A stretch of DNA of 64,000 nucleotides from Bacillota bacterium (GCA_017436705.1 JAFSCP010000008.1:28696-92695), one strand, 5' to 3'. Numbered from the stretch's first letter, positions 34,956 to 43,668 are shown. Numbers and translations are program-made. The notes: a model not told the origin generated them from the letters alone.

Positions 34956-36296
34956 CTATTCTTCCGCCGCTATGCTCATGGTTGTACCGATGAACATAGG
35001 TGTATTGGTACCATCATCAACGATTGCATAGATAAACGGTCTGTCCAGACGGACATCGTAGATTTTTTCAGGCATGTAAGCTGTAGCGCCCACCTTTATG
35101 CCGGTAACAGCCGCCGCACGGGTGCCCTTTCTGTTCACTTCGATGAAAGTCTTGTGGATTATTCCGCTGACAAAGAGCGGCTGACCGCCATCGAGCTCCG
35201 CCATGGCAGAAAGATCTGCAGCTGCCGGATTGAAAATATCACGGATACCCATAGCATCAAAAGTACTCACAAGATTATCCACTCTGTACGCAGAAGTAAA
35301 CTCAGGAATCACAGCGTTTACCTTTTCGCTGCGCATACTGCTGATGAGGCCGCGCCATGTTTCGCCGTCCAGTTCAGCAATGCATTCTGCCACACTTACC
35401 CCTTCCCTCGGCAGAAGTGCCACGAAACTGTAACCGTCTTTATAAGGTTTTCGGAAGCCGGTCATCTGCTCGTTTTCCATATACAAGCCTTCTCTTGAGT
35501 ACATCATTGTTGCCTTTTCTTCAGTGCCGTCTTCCCTTGTAAATACCTCGTCCTCGCGGATCTGATACTCTTCATAAGTTTCATCCCAGGCGCCCTCAAA
35601 GGCTGTGGCGTTCAGTATTACAGCCATATCCTGCGGAGTAAGGCTGTTTATAACTTCCTTAATCATGCCGTAGGTATTTTCATCACACCAGCCATTCATG
35701 TCGTCCACAGTTCCCTGATTGAAAGCAGACTTGTAGGCCTGGGCCTTTAGCATGGAAGCAATGGATTTAAGATACTCCTCTTTTACATCCAGAGCCTCGC
35801 TGTCCCTGAACCAGAAAGAATTGGCAACATTCATATTGGTATAATCGCTGGTCTTAAGGGAGTCCCTCCACGCTTTAAGCCACAGAGAAAGGGTCTGTAC
35901 ATCACAGCCAAAAGCTTCTTCCATCTGACTCAGACTGCCACCTGCAGTACCGTTTTCAACCATTGCCATGGCCATGAGAATTGAAACCGGCGAAATCATG
36001 CCGTTTTCACCTTCAGTAATGCTGGCTCTGAAAAGGTCCATTGAAATGTCCTGAACCCTGCAGCCTGTGTCATACATGTTTTCAAGGGTGGAAAGCGCAT
36101 CCGCTGCGCTGTTTTCAGCTGCCCAGGCTTCATCAATCAGCTTAATTGTCTTACCATCTTTTCCGTTCACATTATCCCCCATTTCATCAATCTCAATCAC
36201 TTCTTCCAGCGGCAGGTCGCTGCTGCATGCCGCAAGGCTGAAAGCCAGCAGCAGAATCAGCCCCATCGCTGTAATTTTACGCAAACTGTTTTTCAT
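34956..36296 (-). CDS. Lipoprotein serpin (serine protease inhibitor) B
   Basis: A 446-residue serpin with lipobox SLAACSS (Cys about 24). Core motifs: NGMISPVSILMAMAMVENG, NATAFEGAWDETYEE, ALLPREGVSVAEC, HKTFIEVNRKGTRAAAVTG and RLDRPFIYAIVDD. The hinge GTRAAAVT is typical of an inhibitory serpin; the loop then reads KVGATAYMPEK, different from serpin A, so the two should have different protease targets. It begins after a GC-rich hairpin, with AAAGGAG upstream, and is followed 24 bases later by serpin A. Confidence 0.92.
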   Translation of the reverse strand: MKNSLRKITAMGLILLLAFSLAACSSDLPLEEVIEIDEMGDNVNGKDGKTIKLIDEAWAAENSAADALSTLENMYDTGCRVQDISMDLFRASITEGENGMISPVSILMAMAMVENGTAGGSLSQMEEAFGCDVQTLSLWLKAWRDSLKTSDYTNMNVANSFWFRDSEALDVKEEYLKSIASMLKAQAYKSAFNQGTVDDMNGWCDENTYGMIKEVINSLTPQDMAVILNATAFEGAWDETYEEYQIREDEVFTREDGTEEKATMMYSREGLYMENEQMTGFRKPYKDGYSFVALLPREGVSVAECIAELDGETWRGLISSMRSEKVNAVIPEFTSAYRVDNLVSTFDAMGIRDIFNPAAADLSAMAELDGGQPLFVSGIIHKTFIEVNRKGTRAAAVTGIKVGATAYMPEKIYDVRLDRPFIYAIVDDGTNTPMFIGTTMSIAAEE

Positions 36297-36330
36297 CGCA
36301 ATACTCCTTTCTGGTACTGGCCTGGGCGCT

Positions 36331-36379
36331 GCCGCCCGGTGACTCCGGCTGCGGCAGCAGCCGGGCCACCGGAGGCGGC
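36331..36379. other. GC-rich nested hairpin between anti-sigma and serpin genes
   Basis: Plus strand: GCCGCC-CGGTG-act-CCGGCTG, loop CGGCAG, CAGCCGG-gc-CACCG-ga-GGCGGC. Eighteen base pairs with small bulges, no U tract, so not an intrinsic terminator. It could set the relative levels or stability of the two halves of the operon transcript. Confidence 0.6.
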
Positions 36380-36389
36380 CCGGCAGAGG

Positions 36390-37103
36390 CTACGGAAGCG
36401 TCACTTCGCCTGTGATATAAAATATCCGGTCGACGCCTTCCGTATCCGCGCCCAGGCTGAAGTCCATGGTAAACTTATAATATCCGGTCGGAATTTCTTT
36501 CAGATTTTCAAACTCCTCAATGGTCAGCACCTGTTCCTCAGGAAGGCTGTAAAACCACTGCATGTACTCCATAACCCCTTTCTCGCTGTTTTCATACATA
36601 ACCTCGCAGCAGTCCCCTGTATAGATTGATATTTCAACCCCGATTGGCAGGCAGAAATATCCCATAATGTCACTGTCCTTGCTCTTCTGGGCCGCTTCAG
36701 TTTCCTCACGCAGAAGCCCGTAAAGTTCTGCATCGCTCATCTTCAGTACCCCTGCCGGTGCCCCGTCACAGGATACTGCCGCATCGCCTGCACATGAAGG
36801 GGCTACCGGCTCTCCGTCACTGTCATCAGCAGCTGTTACAGCATCTGCGCCCTGAGCTTCACCTTCAAACATTACTAATGCATCAGTGACAGCAGCCTCG
36901 TCAGAAGATGTGCCGCCGAGGAGGTCCCCCAGAAGCTCAGCCGGACCTCCTCCGCTGGTGATCCCGATCACCAGCGCCAGGCAGGCGGCTGCAGCTGCCA
37001 GGCCGCCTGCCTGGCGGCGGCGCCTCTTCCTCGCCTTTTCCTCAGCCATTGCTCTCTCACTTTTTTCCCATACACTCTGTATAAACTCGTCTCTATTTTT
37101 CAA
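36390..37103 (-). CDS. Putative membrane anti-sigma factor
   Basis: A 237-residue protein: about 27 charged cytoplasmic residues (RDEFIQSVWEKSERAMAEEK then an Arg/Lys patch), one membrane segment (about 31-50) and an external domain with Asp/Ala-rich linker and a folded C-terminal part. Position and topology, not sequence family, suggest an anti-sigma factor: it overlaps the sigma gene by 11 bases. It starts at TTG (37101-37103), with GGAGGGG 7 bases upstream, inside the sigma coding end. I recognise no ZAS zinc motif. Confidence 0.6.
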   Translation of the reverse strand: MKNRDEFIQSVWEKSERAMAEEKARKRRRRQAGGLAAAAACLALVIGITSGGGPAELLGDLLGGTSSDEAAVTDALVMFEGEAQGADAVTAADDSDGEPVAPSCAGDAAVSCDGAPAGVLKMSDAELYGLLREETEAAQKSKDSDIMGYFCLPIGVEISIYTGDCCEVMYENSEKGVMEYMQWFYSLPEEQVLTIEEFENLKEIPTGYYKFTMDFSLGADTEGVDRIFYITGEVTLP

Positions 37104-37644
37104 AACTGAACCCCTCCTTTTCGAGAATCGCCCTTGCGGCGTTCTTTCCCCTGTAAACCAGATTTTCCACCTGCTTGCGTGACTTTTTCATGACCTGCCC
37201 TGCTTCTTCATAGGACAGGTCCTCAAAATATACCAGATGAAGGGCAGTGCGGTAATCCTCATTAATACCGGCAAGAGCCCTGCTCAGCTGGCGGTTTTCC
37301 TCACCGCGCACCACATGGTCTTCCAGCGTTTTCAGGTCAGCCACATCTGCCAGATTTTCCTCGCCCACCAGAGTAAGCCTGCTGTGCTTTCTGATATAGT
37401 CCACTGCCTTATTGCGCCCGATGGAAAATATGTATGTCTTGAAGGAACTCCTGAAGCGGTACCGGCCCGGATGAATTATGAGCTCGACAAAAACATCCCC
37501 GGCCAGATCTTCTGCAGCCTCCAGGTCTCCCGTATATCTGTAAATAAACAAAATCAAAGATTCCCTGTACAGGTCTATGATTTCCTCAAAGGCACTTTTG
37601 TCGCCATCGATAAAACGGCGGTAGCTACTTGCACCGTTATCCAC
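37093..37644 (-). CDS. ECF-like RNA polymerase sigma factor
   Basis: A 183-residue sigma-70 family factor. Region 2 spans about residues 10-80 (DKSAFEEIIDLYRESLILFIYRY, LAGDVFVELII, FSIGRNKAVDYIRK) and region 4 about 120-175 (LAGINEDYRTALHLVYFEDL, SYEEAGQVM, VENLVYRGKNAARAIL). It starts at GTG (37642-37644) with AGGAGG 7 bases before. It heads the operon anti-sigma, serpin B, serpin A, lipoprotein, and probably responds to envelope or protease stress. Confidence 0.88.
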   Translation of the reverse strand: MDNGASSYRRFIDGDKSAFEEIIDLYRESLILFIYRYTGDLEAAEDLAGDVFVELIIHPGRYRFRSSFKTYIFSIGRNKAVDYIRKHSRLTLVGEENLADVADLKTLEDHVVRGEENRQLSRALAGINEDYRTALHLVYFEDLSYEEAGQVMKKSRKQVENLVYRGKNAARAILEKEGFSFEK

Positions 37645-38195
37645 GCACGTCCCTCCTTGTAATAAAATGTACGGCTGCCAGACAGCCTTAAATGTTCCTC
37701 ACTTAGTCCTCGTCGCAGGAAACAGCTGCAATACACGGCTCCGTTTGCAGAGAGTCTGGCAAACTCGCTTTCAGCTCAAACAGTGCCAGACTCTTAGCTG
37801 CTCACGTTCGCCGCTTAATTGGCTGTTTCTCGCTGCTCCTGCGGAAACCGTTCGAAACATAAATGCTATCTGCCAGAACATTATATTAAACAGAGACGCC
37901 GGTAAGTGTGCAAGTCCATGCCTTTTGACTGAGCGTGGCTTCATACAAGACGCAAGGGAGTATAGCACTTTGGCTGCAAATTTGCACCGTTCAAGCCCAC
38001 AGGGCGCGTTTGCAAATTTACCCAAAGTGCGCGACCGGTCTTAGTATGAACAGCGATGGAGACGGCTGGACTGTACATTTACCGGCGGCTCTGTTAATAT
38101 AATTTCTTCCCTTTTCATTAATTGGTCGTCCGCACCTGCGGAAACCCTCACCTTAAATTTATATTTTTTTAGCGTGTCCGTCAATGGTTTTCAGC
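37645..38195. repeat. Intergenic region with two giant imperfect inverted repeats
   Basis: 551 bases without a gene. Structure A (37711-37846): perfect 11-bp stem AGAGTCTGGCA (37751-37761) / TGCCAGACTCT (37784-37794), extended outward to AAACAGC (37720-37726) / GCTGTTT (37822-37828). Structure B (37876-38108): arms of over 100 bases pair almost throughout, e.g. ATTATATTAA with TTAATATAAT, GCCGGTAA with TTACCGGC, TTCATAC with GTATGAA and GCACTTTGG with CCAAAGTGC. A 12-base direct repeat CCTGCGGAAACC lies on each side (37838 and 38135). Nature unknown: MITE-like element or a large folded RNA. Confidence 0.7.
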
Positions 38196-38224
38196 TTGAT
38201 ATACGCGCCGCAAATTGGTATACT
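38196..38224 (+). promoter_or_regulatory. Promoter of the acyltransferase gene
   Basis: TTGATA (38196-38201), 17 bases, TATACT (38219-38224), 34 bases before the ATG. Confidence 0.75.
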
Positions 38225-38257
38225 TTAGTTATCTTACTTAAGAAAGGAAATTTTGCT

Positions 38258-39448
38258 ATGGCAGATAAATCCAATAAAAAAATAATCAAGAAACCAAATC
38301 CTTTCATATATTATCCGGGCATGTTCCTGGTGGGCCTTTTCCTGAAGTTCTGGCTGCGCACAACCTATGAGCTTGACGCGCTGAAAGATATCAAGGAACC
38401 TTCCATCGTGGTCTGCCCCCATGTTTCCAACATTGACTTTCTGCTGGTGGCCAAAGCCCTGCTGCCATACCGCCCGACTTTCATAGTCAGCCAGCACTTC
38501 ATGGTCAACCCTAAAACCCGCTGGATTCTGGAGCAGATGCACGTAATTCCTAAAAAAATGTTCTGCCCTGATGTAAAAACCATCATGAACATCATGCGTG
38601 CCAAAGAGTCCGGCAACATCATCGTAATCTTCCCTGAAGGCCGTCTCACCTGCTCCGGTCACTCCGTGCAGGTCACAGAAGGTACTGCTGAACTCATAAA
38701 AAAACTGGGCGTTGATGTTTACTGCATTACCGAAAACGGAGCCTACAAAACCCTGCCTAAGTGGGGCAAATCCGGATTCCGCCGCGGCAGAATCCACGTT
38801 ACCAGCGAAAAGCTTTTCAGCGGCGCAGATGCGTCATCCGCTTCCATTGATGAAATCAACGCAAGTTTAGATCGCGCAATCCTCCACGACGAAGACCAGA
38901 TTTTCACCGACGTGGAATACCAGTGCAAAGCCCCTGCAAAAGGCCTTGACGGCATACTTTACAAGTGTCCTGAGTGCCTCCAGGAATTCCGCATTTACTC
39001 CGACGAACAGCGTATATGGTGCTCCTACTGCGGCCTGGAAGCCCGCCTGGATAACAAGTACGAACTCCACGGCGGCCCGTTCAGACGTATCAACGACTGG
39101 TACAGCTGGCAGGAAGAAATGATTGACCTGGACAAGCCGATGCGCTCAAACTGCCTCATTGGCGTAGTCGGTCCTGACGGCAACATGGACAAAACCGCCG
39201 GCTCCGGTCACATCGTCATGACCCGCGACACCATCAGTTTTACAGGCCAGTGCTATGGCGAACCTCTGGAATTCACCGAACCAACCTCCGTCATCAAAGC
39301 CTTCCCCGCTTCAGTCGGCGACCACTTCGACATCTACAGCAAAAAAGTCCTTTACTACATAATCCCTCAGCCCGACAAACGCTCTGCAATCAAATGGGTC
39401 ATCTGGCTGGACAAACTGACTAAAGAAAGAGACGCTGCGCTGTCTTAA
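38258..39448 (+). CDS. 1-acyl-glycerol-3-phosphate acyltransferase with C-terminal zinc ribbon
   Basis: A 396-residue membrane-associated enzyme. The PlsC domain (about 25-220) has the catalytic HVSNID (H-x4-D type) near residue 51, and FPEGRLT near 124. A four-cysteine zinc ribbon follows (CPECLQEF and CSYCGLEA, about 245-270) and then a C-terminal beta-rich domain; both are extra to the standard 200-250 residue PlsC. It makes phosphatidic acid or acylates another lysophospholipid. The start at 38258 has AGAAAGGAAA upstream; an earlier ATG at 38174 lies upstream of the promoter and is rejected. Plus strand, single gene. Confidence 0.88.
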   Translation: MADKSNKKIIKKPNPFIYYPGMFLVGLFLKFWLRTTYELDALKDIKEPSIVVCPHVSNIDFLLVAKALLPYRPTFIVSQHFMVNPKTRWILEQMHVIPKKMFCPDVKTIMNIMRAKESGNIIVIFPEGRLTCSGHSVQVTEGTAELIKKLGVDVYCITENGAYKTLPKWGKSGFRRGRIHVTSEKLFSGADASSASIDEINASLDRAILHDEDQIFTDVEYQCKAPAKGLDGILYKCPECLQEFRIYSDEQRIWCSYCGLEARLDNKYELHGGPFRRINDWYSWQEEMIDLDKPMRSNCLIGVVGPDGNMDKTAGSGHIVMTRDTISFTGQCYGEPLEFTEPTSVIKAFPASVGDHFDIYSKKVLYYIIPQPDKRSAIKWVIWLDKLTKERDAALS

Positions 39449-39855
39449 CACCGTCTTGGCGCATATCAGTGCGTCAGGCGTTGCGTCAGGCGTTGTCGAA
39501 TCCCGTCGAATCGTGCATAAGTTCCGCGTGAAACCCGCAAGCCCGCATTGTTTAACCCACTTTGCGGAAAGGCGCTGCGCAGTCACGTGTCGAATCCTGC
39601 ATATTTTCCGCACGACATCATTTCCCATAACATAAAAAATAACCCGCCAGCCTTGCAATTGCAAAGACTAGCGGGTTTTCTGTTTCAATCACTTGTATCA
39701 CTCTGCGGAAAAATGCAAAGGGACTCCCTTCATAGATCCGGAAAATTTTCCGCAAACTGAAATTTTTTCCAACGTCCATGAGGATTCGAGCGGAAGTTAT
39801 GCACGATTCGACAGAAATCTAAAAACCCTGAAAACAATCAATCTGCTCTCAGGGT
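39449..39855. other. Gene-free stretch, mostly a MITE-like element
   Basis: 407 bases without a gene; apparent frames here are conserved only because the repeat itself is. It holds the repeat element copy 1 (39494-39814) and the terminator of the AP2 gene. Confidence 0.7.
39494..39814 (+). repeat. MITE-like element, copy 1
   Basis: A 321-base non-coding element that is the reverse complement (with many substitutions) of 44215-44535. It has terminal inverted repeats around GTCGAATCGTGCATAA, a subterminal TTCCGC, and a central terminator-like hairpin (AACCCGC ... GCGGGTT, 39641-39677). Shared internal blocks include ATTTTCCGCAC, TCATTTCCCATAACAT, TTTCAATCACTTGTATCACTCTGC and TTTTTCCAACGTCCATGAGGATTCG (here split: first the TTTTTCC, then AACGTCCATGAGGATTCG). 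No transposase is present. Confidence 0.85.
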
Positions 39856-39860
39856 TTAAA
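39816..39860 (-). terminator. Intrinsic terminator after the AP2-domain gene
   Basis: Minus strand AAACCCTGA, loop, CAGGGTTTTTAG, overlapping the end of the AP2 coding sequence. Confidence 0.75.
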
Positions 39861-40422
39861 TTTCCGGTATGAACTTCACTTTAAGCCTGTCAAGACCCTC
39901 TTTTTCTACTTTTATCTGCACAGGGTTGGCCGCAGCCCACTCAGCGTCTTTATCCGCCTTTGCCTTCCACGCCTCGTAGTACTCCACGGCGCCATCAAAG
40001 AGCATCCTTTCCGCCTCGGCGCGGACAGATGCCGCCTCCTCGAAAGTTTCATAGCTCCCCAGATGATACTGCTTTTTCTGGAAAACTATCTTGGCGGTGT
40101 ACTTGCCGCGGATTTTGTAAACACCTTTTCTCCCGGAGGTGTTGTCTGATGGGAGTTTTTTGCTGCGGAGAATATCGATTGATGTGCCGCCCACATGGGT
40201 CAGATAGCCCGGCAGCTCCTGGTTGTGCTCCTGCTTGCGACAGCCGCAGCTGCGCATGTTTGTGTACACAAGGTCGTTGTATGAAACATCGATTTCGCGG
40301 CCGCAGTCGCACCGGCAGTGCCAGACCACGATGCCCCGCTTCCGCTGGTCGGTCGGATAAAGAGCCGTCAGCCGGTGAAATTTCTGCCCGGAAATGTCCA
40401 CGCTGTAATAATTCTTGGTCAT
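39856..40422 (-). CDS. AP2-like DNA-binding domain protein with N-terminal Cys motif
   Basis: A 188-residue protein. Residues 10-60 match the mobile-element N-terminal domain with GQKFHRLTALYP and a four-cysteine set HCRCDCGREIDV ... NMRSCGCRK, likely a zinc knuckle. Residues 92-140 are an AP2-type DNA-binding fold (NTSGRKGVYKIRGKYTAKI, YHLGSYETFEEAASVRAEAE). Such proteins are common in phages and near HNH/homing endonucleases; no HNH motif is visible, so this one may only bind DNA. It sits inside the island bracketed by the repeat elements. Confidence 0.75.
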   Translation of the reverse strand: MTKNYYSVDISGQKFHRLTALYPTDQRKRGIVVWHCRCDCGREIDVSYNDLVYTNMRSCGCRKQEHNQELPGYLTHVGGTSIDILRSKKLPSDNTSGRKGVYKIRGKYTAKIVFQKKQYHLGSYETFEEAASVRAEAERMLFDGAVEYYEAWKAKADKDAEWAAANPVQIKVEKEGLDRLKVKFIPEI

Positions 40423-40435
40423 CTGGTGCCCTCAC

Positions 40436-40486
40436 AGTCTGAAACAAAAGAGGCGCAGCTGCAATGTACTGCAGCTGCACCCCTGA
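40436..40486 (-). terminator. Terminator-like hairpin after the surface protein
   Basis: Minus strand GTGCAGCTGCAGT ... TTGCAGCTGCGCC followed by TCTTTTGTTTC. Stem of about 10 pairs with a moderate U tract. Confidence 0.6.
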
Positions 40487-40491
40487 GTAAA

Positions 40492-43400
40492 TTACTTAGC
40501 AGTTCTGATTGCCTTCTTGGACCAGCCTGTGTAAACCTTTTCACCGTCGATTGTCACAAAGCCCTTAGCCTTGTAGTAGTACTTCACGCCCTTCTTTGCG
40601 GATGTGTTGTAGTATGTACCAGTCTTGGTTGTGTAGATTTTCTTGAAGCCGGAAGTCTTCTTTGTGGATCTGTAGATTACGTATCCGTCAAAGTCGATGC
40701 CTGTGTCAGTAACTTCGCTCACTGTAAGCTTGATTGCCTTCTTGCCCTTGGAAGTCTTGGAGTTAGCAGATCTGAGCTTGAGTTTCACGCTTTCAACCTT
40801 AGCCTTCTGTTCAGCGATTGCCTTTTCAGCTTCTTCTGCTGTCATTACAGCGTAGCTGGAGAAGTGGTCAGTTGTGAAAGTGAATGTGCCATTTGCGTTC
40901 TTAACGCCTGTTACTCTGTGGTAGTGTCCCTGAGCATCGATGTAAACTGCAACCAGTTCTTCAGTGTGCATATCTTCAGGAACTGGAACTGTAACTGTTA
41001 CTGTACCACCCTGGAAGTCACCGATTACGCCTCTTTCGGAGCAAACAACCTTAAGTTCAAAGTGAACTTCTGTAACCTTTTCAGCTTCGCCAGTTGTAGT
41101 TTCTTCTTCTACAACCTTTTCGTCAGTCTTCACTGCAACGATGCTGATTGTACCGTCTTCTGCAGCCTGCTCTGCGATTGCAGCAGCTGCTGTGTTGTCC
41201 AGCTTGATTTCAGCAACGTCAGTCTTGATTGTAACTGCAGCTTCAGTCTGCTGCGCGATAGTTTCGATAGTAGCTGTAGGAATTGTAACTGCTGCTTCTG
41301 TAGTTTCAACTGCAGGAGTTGTTGTTCCAGTTGCAGGAGCCGGAGCTGTAGTTGCATCGATAACAACTTCTTCGGACTTGTTAGCTACTGCAGATTCAAC
41401 AATCTTGTCAGCAGTTGTCTGTTCAACCTTAGTTTCAGTCTTAGCTTCGCCAGTTTCTGTCTTAGTAGTAGTTGTGCTTGCAGAAACGTCAGCGTTAGTT
41501 GTAGGAGCAACAACAGTTTCACCAGCAGCACCAGTGTTTGTAGTTTCGTTAGTTACAACGTCATCCTTTGGAGTGGATGGGGCTGGAGTAACTGGAGTTG
41601 GGTCTACAGGTGGGATGTATGGTGCTACATAGGATTCTGTGTAGATTCCATCTGTACCCTTAGTCCAAGTGTTCATTCCGGAAGAATTAGCAGGAGCTTT
41701 GGATGCCACTTCGTAAGCGTATGTACCGCTAGCAAACTTATAGATGTCTTTACTTACTGTAATCCCAGATTCCTCATTATTTGTGAAATCAACAAAAGAT
41801 TCGGAAGTAACCCATCTACCTGGAACAAAGGCAAATTTGCCGCCGGAAATAGTTACGTTTTCAATATCGCCTTTATAACCCGAACCGAAATTTACTGTAC
41901 CACCCAGGAAGTTACCACCGTTAATGTTAACTGTTGTCTTTTTATAGCTGTTGCCATAAGAATATGTATATAAAATACTATTATCAGCATTAGCTTCTTT
42001 TGTAGTCTGTATAGTACCATTGTTGATTGTCACAGTAATAGTTGGTGTTACATTGCTATCAGATCCTGGGAGCTGAATCCACATTGGTGTTGCAGCTGTA
42101 ATAGTACCACCATTCATTACAAATGATACATTATCCTGATTATATTTTGCCACACGAAGTGCACAACGTTCGCCTACAAGTGCACCACCATTCATAATAA
42201 ATGTTCCCTTATCATCGACCGCATAGCTTGCACCACCATTACTTCCATTTGTAATAGTAACACCATTTTCAATCGTTAATGTACCTTCATTAGTGATTGT
42301 ATTTGTAGCATATCCAGGGATTGCTTGTAAGTCTGGGTCTGCTGCTACAAATCCAAGAGTACCGGTTCCTTTAATGGTTAAGTTTCCAGTAGGCTTAATC
42401 ACAATTAATGCTGCAGCTTTTCCGTCATTAGACACCTCGGAATTAAGATTATAACCATTCAAATTTAAAGTTACTGTTTTACCATCAAGAATATTAATAG
42501 TTGTGTTTAATTTAATATTCTGTAAAAGTGTTACCACACCACCATCAGCTACATCAATTGCTTCCTGCAGAGTTGAATATCCAACATCTCCAACCTTCGC
42601 AACAGACTGTTCAATAACAAGTTCCCCAGGCCCACTCGTACTATAAGCTTTACCTGTAATAGTATTATCAGATAAATCAACACCTTCTGTGATGTTTGCA
42701 CTTAATGTTCCTGTGAACGAACAATCCTTAAATGTAACATTATCACCGCCATTGTTCCATACACCTGCAATGCCACCAATTTCTTCAGCATCAGCAGCTT
42801 CACCTGCATCTGTGAGGGTTACATCACCAGATGATGCGCAGTTGATAAATGAATTACCATAATGAGCAATACCTACAATACCGCCTGCATCAATTGTGGA
42901 ACCAATTACATCAATATTAGAAACTAAATTTGTAAAGCTATGGCCACCTTCTCCACAGAAACCGATAACTCCACCTACATAAGTACGATATGCTGCATCT
43001 CCTTCAATAGAATTAGCGTTAACATAACTTGTTTCATCAACATCAACAGTTACATCAGTCCAATTTGCGTATGCGTTTCTGCCGCCAACACCACCAACAT
43101 AAGCAAAGCCGTTAATTTCAACGTGGCCTGTAAGCATAATGTTAGTGTATTTGCTGGTATAAGGAGAACCAGCAAGAGCACCGACACCAAGATACCCGGA
43201 TACACTTGCATTATTTAAAGTAAGGTTCTTGATTTCACCGTTTGTTGTGAAACCAAACAGTCCAACATAACTGTTGTTTCCGGTGATAACCAGATTACTT
43301 ATTGTCTGATAATTACCATCAAAAGTTCCCTGGAACTTATTTGTGGAGTTTCCGATTGGAATCCATTCTTCACTGTTAAGATCTAAATTATTTTCAAGAC

Positions 43401-43668
43401 GAATGTGTTTGCCGGAATAACTGTTTCCGGCGTTAACAGCATCTCTGAACCATTTAAATTCTGTCAGCTTAGTAATAAGATATGGATTGGCTTCGGTACC
43501 TTCTCCAGATAATCCTGTCACTTCATCTGAGGTTTCTTCCTGAGATTCTTCTGCAGGAATAGTTGTATCTACAACATCTTGGCCTTCAGTCTCAGTTGCA
43601 AACGCCATCGCAGGCATCATTGCGATCACCATTATTACGCACATCATGGTGATTAAAAACTTTTTCAT
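40492..43668 (-). CDS. Large secreted beta-helix/GLUG-type surface protein
   Basis: A 1,058-residue exported protein. Signal peptide 1-25 (MKKFLITMMCVIMVIAMMPA then MAFATE). Residues 55-330 hold GLUG-like repeats (NYQTISNLVITGNNSYVGLF, NEI-type turns, SNIDVIGSTIDAGGIVGI). Residues 360-660 form a second right-handed beta-helix-like region with GGVVTLLQNIKLN and repeated MNGG turns. A Pro/Thr linker (VDPTPVTPAPSTPKDD) leads to an Ala/Thr/Val-rich stalk of about 220 residues and a C-terminal fibronectin-like module (DGYVIYRSTKKTSGFKKIY, GVKYYYKAKGFV). No LPxTG or lipobox: attachment mode unclear. Divergent from the XRE gene. Confidence 0.85.
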   Translation of the reverse strand: MKKFLITMMCVIMVIAMMPAMAFATETEGQDVVDTTIPAEESQEETSDEVTGLSGEGTEANPYLITKLTEFKWFRDAVNAGNSYSGKHIRLENNLDLNSEEWIPIGNSTNKFQGTFDGNYQTISNLVITGNNSYVGLFGFTTNGEIKNLTLNNASVSGYLGVGALAGSPYTSKYTNIMLTGHVEINGFAYVGGVGGRNAYANWTDVTVDVDETSYVNANSIEGDAAYRTYVGGVIGFCGEGGHSFTNLVSNIDVIGSTIDAGGIVGIAHYGNSFINCASSGDVTLTDAGEAADAEEIGGIAGVWNNGGDNVTFKDCSFTGTLSANITEGVDLSDNTITGKAYSTSGPGELVIEQSVAKVGDVGYSTLQEAIDVADGGVVTLLQNIKLNTTINILDGKTVTLNLNGYNLNSEVSNDGKAAALIVIKPTGNLTIKGTGTLGFVAADPDLQAIPGYATNTITNEGTLTIENGVTITNGSNGGASYAVDDKGTFIMNGGALVGERCALRVAKYNQDNVSFVMNGGTITAATPMWIQLPGSDSNVTPTITVTINNGTIQTTKEANADNSILYTYSYGNSYKKTTVNINGGNFLGGTVNFGSGYKGDIENVTISGGKFAFVPGRWVTSESFVDFTNNEESGITVSKDIYKFASGTYAYEVASKAPANSSGMNTWTKGTDGIYTESYVAPYIPPVDPTPVTPAPSTPKDDVVTNETTNTGAAGETVVAPTTNADVSASTTTTKTETGEAKTETKVEQTTADKIVESAVANKSEEVVIDATTAPAPATGTTTPAVETTEAAVTIPTATIETIAQQTEAAVTIKTDVAEIKLDNTAAAAIAEQAAEDGTISIVAVKTDEKVVEEETTTGEAEKVTEVHFELKVVCSERGVIGDFQGGTVTVTVPVPEDMHTEELVAVYIDAQGHYHRVTGVKNANGTFTFTTDHFSSYAVMTAEEAEKAIAEQKAKVESVKLKLRSANSKTSKGKKAIKLTVSEVTDTGIDFDGYVIYRSTKKTSGFKKIYTTKTGTYYNTSAKKGVKYYYKAKGFVTIDGEKVYTGWSKKAIRTAK

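Noticed and set aside
37880..38090. RNase P- or tmRNA-like strings such as AAGTCCATGCC within the long inverted repeat
   Set aside because: The neighbouring consensus parts of those RNAs are absent and the sequence is explained by two complementary arms.
39311..39664. Minus-strand frame of 117 codons over the end of the acyltransferase and the repeat
   Set aside because: It crosses the MITE-like element, shares its peptide only with the other copy, and has no ribosome site or family similarity.
40318..41973. 551-codon plus-strand frame antisense to the surface protein gene
   Set aside because: The Cys/Ser-rich peptide is the mirror of the Ala/Thr-rich stalk codons; low-complexity shadow, no promoter or ribosome site.
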